Source of the DNA: Parvularia atlantis | Lineage: Eukaryota > Opisthokonta > Rotosphaerida | Length of the DNA: 23,032 bases | Assembly: GCA_943704415.1 (NCBI GenBank) | Contig: CALSCO010001426.1 | Span: 1-23,032 of the forward strand | Direction: 5' to 3' | Shown here: positions 10,601 through 19,170 of the stretch, piece after piece | Numbering within the stretch: position 1 is the first letter of the stretch | Layout: each line of letters starts with the position of its first letter | Translations under genes and position numbers: made by a program | The notes under the pieces: model-generated | Database searches by the model: none | What the model was told of the DNA's origin: nothing | The model's input: only the letters and a program-made list of their open reading frames with translations

Positions 10601-10863
10601 CCCGGCGCGCACGAGCAGCTCGACGATCTCGCTCGCGTTCTGCGTCGTTGTCGCTGAGCTCAGCAGCCCGCAACGCGCGGCGGCGGCGGCCGGGGCCCAC
10701 GCACCCGCTCGACGGCGATGTGCAGCGCGGTCAGCGAGCGCGAGTCGCGCGCGTCCAGCTCGACGCCATACTCGAGCAGGCGCGTCACGCCCGGCACGTT
10801 GCCGCGGCGCACCTCATCCAGCAGGGACATTTCGCCTAATCCAAGCTGCGCGTCCGCCAGCAT
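7685..10863 (-). CDS. ankyrin-repeat, coiled-coil, FYVE-domain protein
   Basis: One minus-strand gene of about 15 exons: 10863-10705, 10639-10571, 10500-9771, 9716-9612, 9559-9456, 9402-9325, 9274-9175, 9119-9075, 9022-8786, 8725-8556, 8490-8392, 8338-8243, 8190-8092, 8039-7928, 7875-7685; about 797 residues. Ankyrin repeats fill about 12-140 (SLTALHIAVER, GLTPLHRAVILGY). A 175-residue Ala/Pro linker follows, then more ankyrin repeats to about 450 (GNTAVFCAAEVG, GWTALHAAVIGG, ETPLQIAVRR). A coiled coil spans about 455-665, the FYVE domain about 681-748 (WVPD, RKHHCRCCG, RVCDSC), and a poly-Gly tail ends it. FYVE domains bind PI3P on endosomes, so it is probably an endosomal scaffold. The first zinc-binding pair is spaced Cys-x4-Cys, not the usual Cys-x2-Cys. 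Two in-frame introns (9717-9770, 8726-8785) are less sure. MSLLDEV at 10830 is an alternative start. The ankyrin and FYVE halves look like two genes unless the 9120-9174 intron is removed; the phase fits. Confidence 0.85.
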
Positions 10864-10864
10864 G
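10861..10864. promoter_or_regulatory. shared CATG start of two head-to-head genes
   Basis: The palindrome CATG gives the SCO1 ATG on the plus strand (10862-10864) and the first ATG of the ankyrin-FYVE frame on the minus strand (10863-10861). If the ankyrin gene uses its second Met (10830), the starts are still only 31 bp apart. Either way, promoters and 5' leaders must lie inside the other gene's transcribed sequence. Confidence 0.7.
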
Positions 10865-11968
10865 GCCGCTCTCGTCGTCGCGCGTCACCGAACCCGCGCC
10901 CTCGTGGTCAGCGCGGCGCTCGCGCGGCCGTTCGCCTCGACGCGCCCGCTGCCGCCCGCGCCGCCGTCCCAGCGCCCGCACGGGCAGCCGCAGCGCCCCG
11001 GGGTGCGTGCCGGGCCCGGTGTGAGGGGCGTGTGCGCGTGCTGACGGGACCGCCGGCAGCCCGTGACTTGGGCGGGCCTCGGCGTCATGCTCACGGTCGG
11101 CGTCGGCCTGACGTACTACTTCGTGCAGGAGCGCAAGAAGATCACGGAGCGGGGTGCGCATGCACGCAGTGTGGGTGCCGTGGCGGGCCGCCTGAGACAG
11201 CGCGCTGCCGGCCTCACAGCGCAGCTCGGCAATCGCTCCATCGGCAAGCCGCGCATCGGCGCCCCCTTCAACCTTGTTGACCAGGACGGCCAGGCGCGCA
11301 CCGACAAGGACTTTCTCGGCAAGTTCCCGCTCATCTACTTTGGCTTCACCTTCTGCCCCGACATCTGCCCCGAGGAGCTGAACAAGATGGTCGAGGTTGT
11401 CGACAAGCTCGGTGCGCCCCTTCTGTGGGCGTGCTCGCGTGACCGCGCCTGACCACACGCCCCGCCCGCGCGCAGACGCCACCGCGAGCGTCGGCCAGGG
11501 CAAGGTGCAGCCCGTGTTCATCTCGGTCGACCCAAAGCGCGACACGCCGCAGCTCATGCGCGACTATCTGCGCGGTGCGCGTGTGCAGCTGTTGCGTCTC
11601 AGATCGCTCACGCGGGCGCCGCGCCAGACTTCTCGCCCAAGATCGTCGGCCTGACGGGCCCGACGAGCGAGATCGCGCGCGTCGCCAAGGGCTACCGCGT
11701 CTACTTCTCGGCCGCGCAGATGGACGACAGCGACCCGAAGGCGGCTGAGTACCTGGTCGACCACTCGGTCTTCTTCTACCTGCTAGACCCGGAGGGCCAC
11801 TTCCTCGAGTACTACGGACCGCAGAAGACCGTAGCCGAGATCATGGACTCGGTCACGCGCTACGTGAACGAGTGGCGCCCGAGCGGCCGGCTGGCGTGGG
11901 AGGCCGCGCCTGCACCGACCGCTGGCACGAACGCGACGGCCGCCGCACCTGCCACACCTGTCACTTAG
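10862..11968 (+). CDS. SCO1: SCO1, mitochondrial copper chaperone for cytochrome c oxidase
   Basis: Five exons (10862-11002, 11060-11153, 11220-11411, 11476-11574, 11628-11968) give about 288 residues. SCO1 sits in the mitochondrial inner membrane and delivers copper to the CuA site of cytochrome oxidase subunit 2. The N-terminus (MAALVVARHRTRALVV) is Arg/Ala-rich without acidic residues, like a mitochondrial presequence. A membrane segment around WAGLGVMLTVGVGLTYYF follows, and then the thioredoxin-like domain: IGKPRIGAPFNLVDQDG, LIYFGFTFCPDICPEEL with the CxxxC copper ligands, FISVDPKRDTP, KGYRVYFS, and VDHSVFFYLLDPEG with the third ligand His. An Ala/Thr/Pro-rich tail ends at TAG. No other in-frame Met precedes the membrane segment, so ATG 10862 is firm. 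The intron at 11154-11219 is 66 bp and stop-free in frame. The stop lies only 43 bp before the next gene. Confidence 0.96.
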
Positions 11969-12011
11969 AAGGCTGCGTGATGTATACAGCGCAGATGCAC
12001 ACGCATTTGCA

Positions 12012-15000
12012 ATGGCAGCGCTCGTGCGACGCGCGGCCGCGTTGGCGCTGCGCCGCCCGCTCGCGCCCACGCCGCGGCTGCTGGCGACGTCGGCGGGCAG
12101 CAGCGGCGGCGGCGCGGCCGGCGAGGGCGACCAGGAGCACGGGCCGCCACTGCGCGCGCCCTGGGCCGAGCTGCACGAGGCGGCCAAGCAGCACCAGCAC
12201 CCGCACCCGCACCCGCACCCGCACCCGGAGCTCGCGGGACCGCCGCCGCCGTCGTCGTCGTCGGGCCCGCCACCGCGCGGCGACGGTGCGCGCACACACG
12301 CATACGCGGCGCAGCTACTGAGCGACGTACTGCGCCAGCCATGGCCCACCGCCCGCTCAGGGGGCAGCCGCGCCTGGACGAGCGCATCGTGCCGTACAAG
12401 GACCTCCCGCCGCCGCTTACGTCGCCCGCCTTCCCGTACTACGTCAACCCGACCTCGGCCGACGAGGTGCACGCTCGCGCGCACACGTGCACACCCGCGC
12501 GCCAACACGCCGCGCGCCGCACGCCGCCCGCAGCTGCTCTCGCTTGCGCGGACGTTCATGGACCCGATCGCGCACGTTCGCCACGTCGCGCAGTTTGGCC
12601 CGCAGGCCGGCAGCGTGCTGCTGCTGACGTGCCCGATGCCTGGTGCGCCCGTGTGGACGCATCCGGCGCATCGCGGCTCATGTGGCTGCAGGCTCGCAAA
12701 CGTACATGGAGACCGTGGCAAAGGGCCTGGCGCGGAGCCTGCGCCTCGACTTTCTCGCAGTTCACAAGACCGACCTGTTCATCTACGTGCGTGTGCGCTC
12801 GGCCCGCATGCGCCGTTTGAACCGCTTCGGCGCAGGGCACGCCAGACACGTTCAGCCAGCCCGCGACAGCCGCCGTGGACGATGCAGCCGAGCCATCTGT
12901 GCCACGTGCGCGAGCCTGCCGGCGCAGCGCTGTGCTGTTCTGATGTGCGCCCCTCGTACCGTGCGCACCGCCACAGCTAGCGTTGACGCCACGGTCAAGG
13001 AGGCGATGAACATGATTATGAACGACGGCGACCGCTTCATGCAGTTTGCCAACCACCTGCGCTCGGTGCGTCTGTTGCGCCGGCAGAGGGCCCGTGCTCA
13101 CCGCGCACGCTGCGGCCGGCACACGCTGCGCCGGCATGCAGAAGCTGCAGTCGAAGTACAGCGGCCTGCGCGTCCTTGCCGTCACGCGCGGCGGGCCGGA
13201 GGAGGTGCGCTACGCGTTGCTCGCCGCCGGCACGAACTCAACGACAACGCAGGACACCGAAGCAGCCGCCGCAGCCGCATCAGCCGCACCCAAGGACGCC
13301 CCCGCGGCTGACATCAGCAACGCAACGCCGCGGGCGCAAGGGAGAGCGGCGCGAGCGCGTGCCGTCGGTGCGGGCGCGCCCTCGCGACGTGCTGCTTCTC
13401 ACCGCGGGCACAGGTCGGACGGCGACGCCGTTTGGCTCACGCCGCGTGCCGCAACTAAGCCCGGCGCAGCTGTTTGCTAACGCGCTCAAGAACGTCCTGC
13501 GCGCGCTCAGCCTGCACGAGCCGTGCGTCGCTGTCGTGCCGTTCGTGCGCCATGCTGCTGACTGGACGCCGCGCGCTCGCAGCTCGCCGACCGACGAGAC
13601 CGGCAACGCGGCGCACGCCCGCGGCAAGCTGCTGTACGTGCACGACATGAACGCGATCCTGCGCTCGGCGTCGCACAGCGAGAGCTTCCGCAAGCTTGTG
13701 ACCAAGTACCGCGAACGGTACCACAACCTGGTATGCCCACTGCGGGCGGGCGCTGGCAGCTAGCCCTGACGACCGCGCGCCGCCAGATCATCGTCGGCGG
13801 CCTCGCGATGACCAAGGAGGGCATGCTGCAGCAAGACAGCGACCGCCAAGGCGAGCGGACGCGGGACGACGACGACATCATGAGCTTCATCAAGAACCTG
13901 TCAGTGAATCTGCCGCCGGGCATCTTCGGCGGTCCGTTTGAGCCGTGCGCTTGCGCCGCGGTGCTGGTGGCTGACGCGTCAAGCCAGGCGAGCTGATGGG
14001 CGGCCGGCGGCGCGGCAGCGACAGCGACAGCGGGTCTCCGACGGGCACGATGGACGACGCGAACGGCAGCGACAACGACGAGAGCCAGGCGACGGCCAAC
14101 GACGACAATGGGAACAGCGATGAGGTGGAGCAGAACACGCTCACGCGCAAGATGACGCGGGTGACGTGCCAGAGTGCCTCTCTGGCGCCTGCTGACGGCG
14201 ACGCGGTGCAGGTGGCACTGCTGCCGCCGCGCGACCGCACTCTGCGCGTTCAGTGGGAGACGCAGCTGCGGGCTGACGCGCAGAAGGTGTGCAACGGCTG
14301 ATTGCAAGCGCAAGCTGATGCACGGTTGCGTGCACGGGCAGTTTTCGAGCGCGCAGAACCGCGTGCTGCTCGTGAACGCACTCGCACGGTCGCGCGTGCA
14401 GCACGAAGACCTGAACGAGCTGATCAACCTCGACGGCGAAGAGCTGAACCGTGACGCGCTTGCTCGCATCGTGGCCGTCGGTGCGCACACGCGCGGCTGA
14501 CGTCGTGCGGAGCACGCGCTCATGCCGGGGTGCGCGCGCGCAGCGATCGGCATGCAGCTCGCCGAGGAGGATGCCGGCGCGTCCCTGGCCGACGACTTTG
14601 TGCTGCAGCTGCGGCACGCGCAGGCGGCCGTGGACGTCTGGAAGCGGTCACAGGAGGTGCGCCGGCGGCCGTGCGCTGTCGCAGTCACATCACGTGGTGA
14701 CGCACGCACCTGTGTGCGCAGAACACGCGCTCGTTCGTGCACGGTGATCAACTGACGCACGGCATCATCGATCGCGCGTCGCTAAGCATGCACGAGCAGC
14801 GGCTGCTGCCGAGCATCGTCCCGCCGCGTGCGTTTGCGCTCATGAGGGCGTGTCGCGCGCGGACTGAGCCACCGGTCGCGATGGCGCCAGACGCGGTGTC
14901 GGTGCGCTTCGACGACATCGGCTCGCTTGACAAGCAGAAGGCGACACTGCACGAGCTCATCTCGCTGCCGCTGCAGCGGCCAGACATCTTCAGCAAGGCG

Positions 15001-16182
15001 CGATGCGCGCATACACGCTGACGACGTGTCTGCTGACGGACCGCGTCGCGGTGCCAGGGTGTGCTGCGACAGGCGGTGAGTGGCGTGTTGCTGTTTGGCC
15101 CGCCGGGCACGGGCAAGACGATGCTGGCCAAGGCCGTGGCGGCTGAGTCGGGTGCCAACTTCCTCGCGCTGACGTCGTCGAGCATCATGGACAAGTACGT
15201 GGGCGAGGGCGAGAAGAACGCCAAGGCAACGCGCGCGTGTACGATCGCGCCCAGTGTACACGGCGTGACGCGCGTGTGCGCGCGCAGGCCGTCTTCACGC
15301 TCGCGCGCAAGATCGCCCCGTGCGTGGTCTTCCTGGACGAGGTGGACGCGCTGCTGCAGGGTGCATGGCTGCTGCGGCACGGCTGCAGCCGAGCTGAGCA
15401 CGTGTGCCCACGCAGCGCGCGGCGGGCCGTCGTCCAACTACGCGAGCTCCAAGCGCGAGATCATCAACGAGATCATGACCGAGTGGTGCGCCCGGGCGGG
15501 CGCGAGGGGCGTGGTCGCAGCGCGCTGACGCGTCCACGGCGCACAGGGACGGCGTCAACTCGCGCAACGACGGCGTGATCGTGATGGCCGCCACCAACCG
15601 TCCGTTCGACCTGGACGACGCGGTGCTGCGACGTGTGCCACGACGGCTGCTGGGTGCGTGGCGGGCGCGGCGGTGTGGGGCCGAGCTGACGCGGTCCGCA
15701 GTCGATCTTCCGGACGAGGTCGCGCGGACGAGCATCCTGCGCATCCTGCTGAAGGACGAGGTGCTGGCGGACGGCGTGACCGTGGAGCAGCTGGCAGCGC
15801 AGACGCACCTGTACTCGGGCTCGGACCTGAAGAACATGTGCATCGCCGCGGCGATGAACGCGGTGCGCGAGAAGCTGGCGAGCGAGGGCGCGGCGGCGTC
15901 GAGCGACCGCGTTCTGGCGCTGCGGCACTTCACGCGGGCCCTTGAGGACGTGCGTGCGGGGACGGCGCGGGTAGGTGGCGCTGCTGACGCCGCGCACAGG
16001 TCAAGTCGTCGCTCGCCGAGGAGGCCGAGTCGCTGCGCGAGCTGCGCAAGTGGAACGACATGTATGGCGAGGGCCGCAAGAAGCGCAAGATGCTCATCGG
16101 CTTTGAGCACGACGTGGTGCACGCGCAGCACCAGACGGAACAGCGGCGCGGCGGGAAGACCGTCGCCGGCGGCACTGTTTGA
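12012..16182 (+). CDS. mitochondrial AAA ATPase, Msp1-type with long N-terminal region
   Basis: Twenty-one exons: 12012-12285, 12339-12466, 12534-12642, 12692-12786, 12836-12905, 12977-13065, 13142-13204, 13253-13367, 13414-13730, 13787-13931, 13988-14286, 14342-14480, 14544-14656, 14722-14827, 14891-14997, 15058-15225, 15288-15360, 15416-15485, 15547-15653, 15702-15949, 16000-16182; about 1005 residues. An Arg/Ala-rich presequence and a His-Pro repeat precede a degenerate first AAA-like region ([40 protein letters not shown]). The C-terminal AAA domain is complete: [13 protein letters not shown], Walker A GPPGTGKT, pore loop [10 protein letters not shown], Walker B VVFLDEVD, sensor [14 protein letters not shown], Arg fingers [18 protein letters not shown]. 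This matches the large plant and fungal AAA proteins related to Msp1/ATAD1, which remove mislocalised membrane proteins; that role is inferred. Introns 14998-15057 and 15226-15287 begin with GC. The least certain exons lie at 12836-13413. Confidence 0.88.
14998..15057 (+). other. GC-AG intron in the AAA ATPase gene
   Basis: The exon ends FSK at AAG, directly followed by GCGCGATGCG. There is no GT between this point and the next in-frame TGA. The downstream exon begins after GTGCCAG with GVLRQAVSG, as the family needs. A CTGAC motif lies inside. GC-AG is the only fit that keeps the conserved AAA sequence. Confidence 0.85.
15226..15287 (+). other. GC-AG intron in the AAA ATPase gene
   Basis: AAG is followed by GCAACGCG, and splicing to CGCGCAG makes [17 protein letters not shown], which aligns without a gap to the family. 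The two GT choices inside the intron give the wrong phase for this acceptor. The site resembles the standard AG|GCAAGT pattern of GC-AG introns. Confidence 0.85.
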
Positions 16183-16436
16183 TGTGTACACAAGAGAGCC
16201 GAAAGGTCTGGCTCAGCAAGAAGCGCGCACGCGCACAACGGGCAGCAATGTTTTTTGGGGGGGCACACAACAGGAGGAGATCGGGGGAGTTGCGGCGACG
16301 ACGGACGCAGACATGACACGGCAAGCGGTGGACGAGCGGGCGAGGGAGGTCACGGGGAGGCAGCAGCGCTTCTGGGGCGCCGGACAGCGGGGAGGGGATG
16401 TCTGCAGGTGTTTTCTACATGAGGCGACGACGATAA
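16183..16436. other. convergent 3' spacer between AAA and PITP genes
   Basis: A 254-bp non-coding stretch. It includes a TGTACA palindrome just past the AAA stop (16185-16190), a T6G7 run at 16251-16263 and purine-rich GGAGGAG patches. No gene or RNA was recognised. Confidence 0.7.
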
Positions 16437-17698
16437 CTATGCTGTCAGCTCCTTGCCCTTCTTGCCGGCGCGCTGAGGCGCGCAGAGTGTGAGTGCGCCA
16501 GCCACGCAAGCACACGGCCGCACGGGGCCAAACGCACGTCTTTGGCGAACTTTTCTGCCAGCTCGCGCTTGGTGTGCTCCTCGATCTCGCGCATCTGCTC
16601 CATCGTCAGGTCGACGTAGTTGTCGAGCCAGCAGAATATCTGCGCACGCGTGGGGCCGCTGCGTCGGCGCAAGCGCACCCGACGGGGCCAAGCGCGCAGA
16701 CACACCTGCCGGTGCAGCTTGAGCATCTGGTAGCGGCTCGTCTTGTGGATAAAGTTCTCGACGCGGTTCTGCACGCCCATCAGCTTGAACTCGACGGTGA
16801 TGAGCTTGTAGCAGCACATGACTTGCTGCATCGGCTAAGGTGCGCGCGTTCGCACACACGAACAGCGTCAGCGGCGGGGCGCTCGGCGGCGGTCGGCGCG
16901 GCCGGCGCACCTTTTGGCGCCAGCCGGGCGAGAGCTGGCCGCGGTCGGTCTTCATCGACTTGTACTTGCTCGGGTCGGTCTTCTCGTTGTAGTCCTTGGA
17001 CTCAACAGGGTCCTGCGAGGCGTGTGCGCGCGTGCGCTTGGTCAAGGGGGGGGGTGGCTGATGGGCGACGACAGTGGCGCAAAGGCGGCGCGAACGTTAA
17101 CGATGTCGATGTAGTCGACCGTCCGCTTGGCGAGCAGGTCGGGAGGAAGGTTGTGGATGTTCTCAGTCGTGCCGGCGTCTGGTGCGTGGCGCGTCTCGAC
17201 GATGAGCGAGAACTTGTCGTTCATGAACTGCGCGCCGGCGTGCGCGTGTGAGCGTCTGTGGCGTCGCTGGGAGGCGCGCACCTGGTTGGTCATGACGGTC
17301 TTGCAGTACGGGTAGGCATTCCACGCCTTCTCGTCAATGTTGAGCGCGCTCGAGGGCGCGAGCAGCCGGATCCATGTCGGCACGCGTGACGACAGGTGGT
17401 AGACCTTGTGAGTGAACTGGCCGGACTGTATGCGTGCGCGTGCGCGGGGTTGGTGTCGGCGTGCGCGCGCACTCGCACGGCGCACCGCGACCGCGTCCGA
17501 GTAGGGCTCGTTCACGAGGATCTCGAGGCCCTCCCCGCCGTGCGTCTCGTTCTGCGCGCGCGGGGATAGTCAGCAGCGCAGGCGACGCGCGTCACGCCGG
17601 CGCCGCACTTTGCTCATCTCGGCCACGCCGTACAACTGGCCGATCTGGTACTCCTGCACCGTGAGCGGCATGACAATGCGATACTCGATGACGATCAT
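16437..17698 (-). CDS. PITPN: phosphatidylinositol transfer protein, class I
   Basis: Eight exons on the minus strand: 17698-17609, 17551-17486, 17425-17282, 17227-17096, 17012-16911, 16834-16706, 16639-16538, 16472-16437; about 266 residues, against 271 in mammals. Such proteins exchange phosphatidylinositol and phosphatidylcholine between membranes and feed phosphoinositide signalling. The chain follows the START-like PITP fold from the first residue: IEYRIVMPLTVQEYQIGQLY, GGEGLEILVNEPY, FTHKVYHLSSRVP, WNAYPYCKTVMTN, VDYIDIVN joined to DPVESKDY, LSPGWRQK, CYKLITVEFK, VQNRVENFIHK, FCWLDNYVDLTMEQMREIE. A basic tail (RAGKKGKELTA) precedes TAG. ATG 17698 gives the standard MIVIEYR start. The intron at 17013-17095 is 83 bp with a G/C9 run; that at 16835-16910 ends TAG, or CAG if the exon starts at 16825. 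The donor at 17485 could be six bases upstream. Confidence 0.96.
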
Positions 17699-18205
17699 GG
17701 TTCGGAGGGGGGCGTGGTGGTGGTCCGGGGGTGTCCGGGTGAACGAGTGGCGTCTGCGCGTTGCCGTGTGCGCTGTCAGCAACCCCGCGAGCGGCGACGA
17801 CGCGGCGTGCGCGTGGCCCCCACGCCACCGCCCACAACAGCGCGCGCGCACGGTCGCGAGCACGAGCACGAGCAAGAGCACGAGCACGACAGCGCGCCCG
17901 AAAACGGCCGACACCGAGGGCCACGAGGGCCGGCGGCGATTAAACGCGCGCGTCACTCCGGCGGCCGTGCGCAGCGGCGTGCGGCGGGGCAGCAGCGGCA
18001 GCCACGTGCGCCGTGCGAGCCGCGCGCCCGCGTCGCGTGGGGGAGCGGGGAAGGGGGGGGGGGGAAGGGCGCGGTTCAACAGAAAAGAACTGCGCGTCGG
18101 CCGCATCGCTTCCCACGTGTAGGGCGAGCACGGCACCAGGCCGGGGCACGCACTGCACGCACGGGCGGCACGGCGGCCGGAGGGAGCGACGGCAGCAAGG
18201 AGGGA

Positions 18206-18239
<34 letters not shown>

Positions 18240-18320
18240 AGTGCAGACTGACGCGAAAGTGGGTTCGGCGTGGCCGATGAACGGCGCGATGTGAGCTCAT
18301 GTTTCAGCGAGCGCTCAGCA
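17699..18320. promoter_or_regulatory. divergent promoter region between PITP and syntaxin genes
   Basis: This 622-bp gap lies between two genes that point away from each other, so it should hold both promoters. It contains repeated short GAGCACGAGCACGAG-like units around 17858-17886, a G12 run at 18053-18064 and a GA repeat at 18204-18239. The frames here translate to low-complexity Arg-rich sequence and match nothing. No TATA-like element was seen. Confidence 0.65.
18204..18239. repeat. GA microsatellite with one interruption
   Basis: About 36 bp of GA repeat, broken once by a C near 18218, about 80 bp upstream of the syntaxin ATG. It is the same dinucleotide class as the TC repeat before the SIT-like gene but in the opposite orientation relative to its gene. 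Confidence 0.95.
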
Positions 18321-19125
18321 ATGGCGGCGAAGGCGCTTGCGGTTCTTCGCGACCGCGTGGCCGACGCGCGCGACGAGCTCGAGCGCCTGGGCGGGCTGCC
18401 GCTGGCGCGCCAGCAGGCCGTGCTGCACGCGGTCAAGAATACGATCGTCGAGGCGCAGCTCAAGGTGCGCGGCCGCCCCGCGCAGCCGCACGGCGCCCTG
18501 ACACGCCGCCGTGACAGCTCAACGCGCAGGCGGACGAGCTGCAGCGCGCGGACCGGCGCGAGACCGACCGCCTGCAGGCCGAGGTCTCGGCGGCCTTTGC
18601 GCTATTTGAGCGCGAGTCGCGGCGGATCATTACGGCCGTGCAGCCGGCGGGCGGGCAGCGCGGGCAGCAGCTCGGAGGCGCACTAGCCGAGCTAGCCGGG
18701 AGCGAGTCGCAGCCGCCGGCCTACCAGCTGCAGCCGCAGCAGCAGGTCCAGCAGGCGCACGGCATTGACCTGGACGAGTACACCGCGCGCGACGCCGAGC
18801 TGCACCAGCTGCACGTGGACCTGCAGGAGGTTTCGCTTATGTTTCGCGACCTGCAGGGTGCGGCGGCGTGCTGCGCGAGCGGTCCCGCGGCTCACGGCAG
18901 CGCCCAGTGCTCGTGCACAAGCAGCAGGACCAGCTGGATACGATCGAGGCGCACGTGACGCAGGCCGCGCAGGACACGGCCGGAGCGCGCGACGAGCTGC
19001 GCAAGGCCGGGGCGCTGCAGCGGCAGGCGCGGCGGCGAATGTGCTGCCTGGGCGCGGTGCTGTTTGTGGTGCTGGCCGTGCTCGTGCTGGCGATCGTGCT
19101 CGGCGTCGTTCTGGGGCGGCGATGA
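18321..19125 (+). CDS. syntaxin-type Qa-SNARE, C-terminally anchored
   Basis: Three exons (18321-18464, 18518-18857, 18908-19125) give about 233 residues. Qa-SNAREs sit on target membranes and form the four-helix bundle that drives vesicle fusion. The N-terminal 100 residues are helical and charged (DARDELERL, LQAEVSAAFALFE), like an Habc domain. A Gln-rich linker precedes the SNARE helix: RDAELHQLHVDLQEVSLMFRDLQ continues across intron 2 into VLVHKQQDQLDTIEAHV. The zero-layer Gln falls in HKQQ, where syntaxins have HEQG. Arg/Lys residues and CC then lead into one membrane anchor (VLFVVLAVLVLAIVLGVVLG) that ends the protein. It is somewhat short for a syntaxin (about 250-300), closest in style to the endosomal syntaxin 7/12/Pep12 group, but the subgroup is not certain. 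ATG 18321 is the only in-frame ATG before the helical region. Confidence 0.88.
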
Positions 19126-19170
19126 AGCAAGCGATATTCTTGTTCTTTGTACACCACATCATGCGGGCCC
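19126..19170. terminator. 45-bp convergent 3' spacer, syntaxin and APH-1
   Basis: Only 45 bp separate the two stop codons, so the 3' UTRs must overlap antisense. The spacer is locally AT-rich and carries the palindrome TGTACA at 19148-19153, readable as a UGUA-type 3'-end element on both strands. The function is inferred. Confidence 0.4.

Noticed and set aside
12196-12232. CACCCG repeat as a satellite
   Set aside because: It encodes the His-Pro stretch in the first exon of the AAA ATPase and is only six units long.
12012-12980. separate ATP10-like mitochondrial gene upstream of the AAA gene
   Set aside because: Splicing joins these exons in phase into the AAA protein, and the region after the presequence matches the N-terminal part of plant and fungal AAA relatives, not ATP10.
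13507-14760. 417-residue minus-strand frame
   Set aside because: It lies antisense to well-supported AAA ATPase exons, is Arg/Ser-rich and shows no domain; long shadow frames are expected at this GC content.
18013-18294. frames over the GA repeat and G12 run upstream of syntaxin
   Set aside because: They encode Arg/Glu and Gly/Arg low-complexity sequence created by the repeats; no splice pattern or homology supports them.
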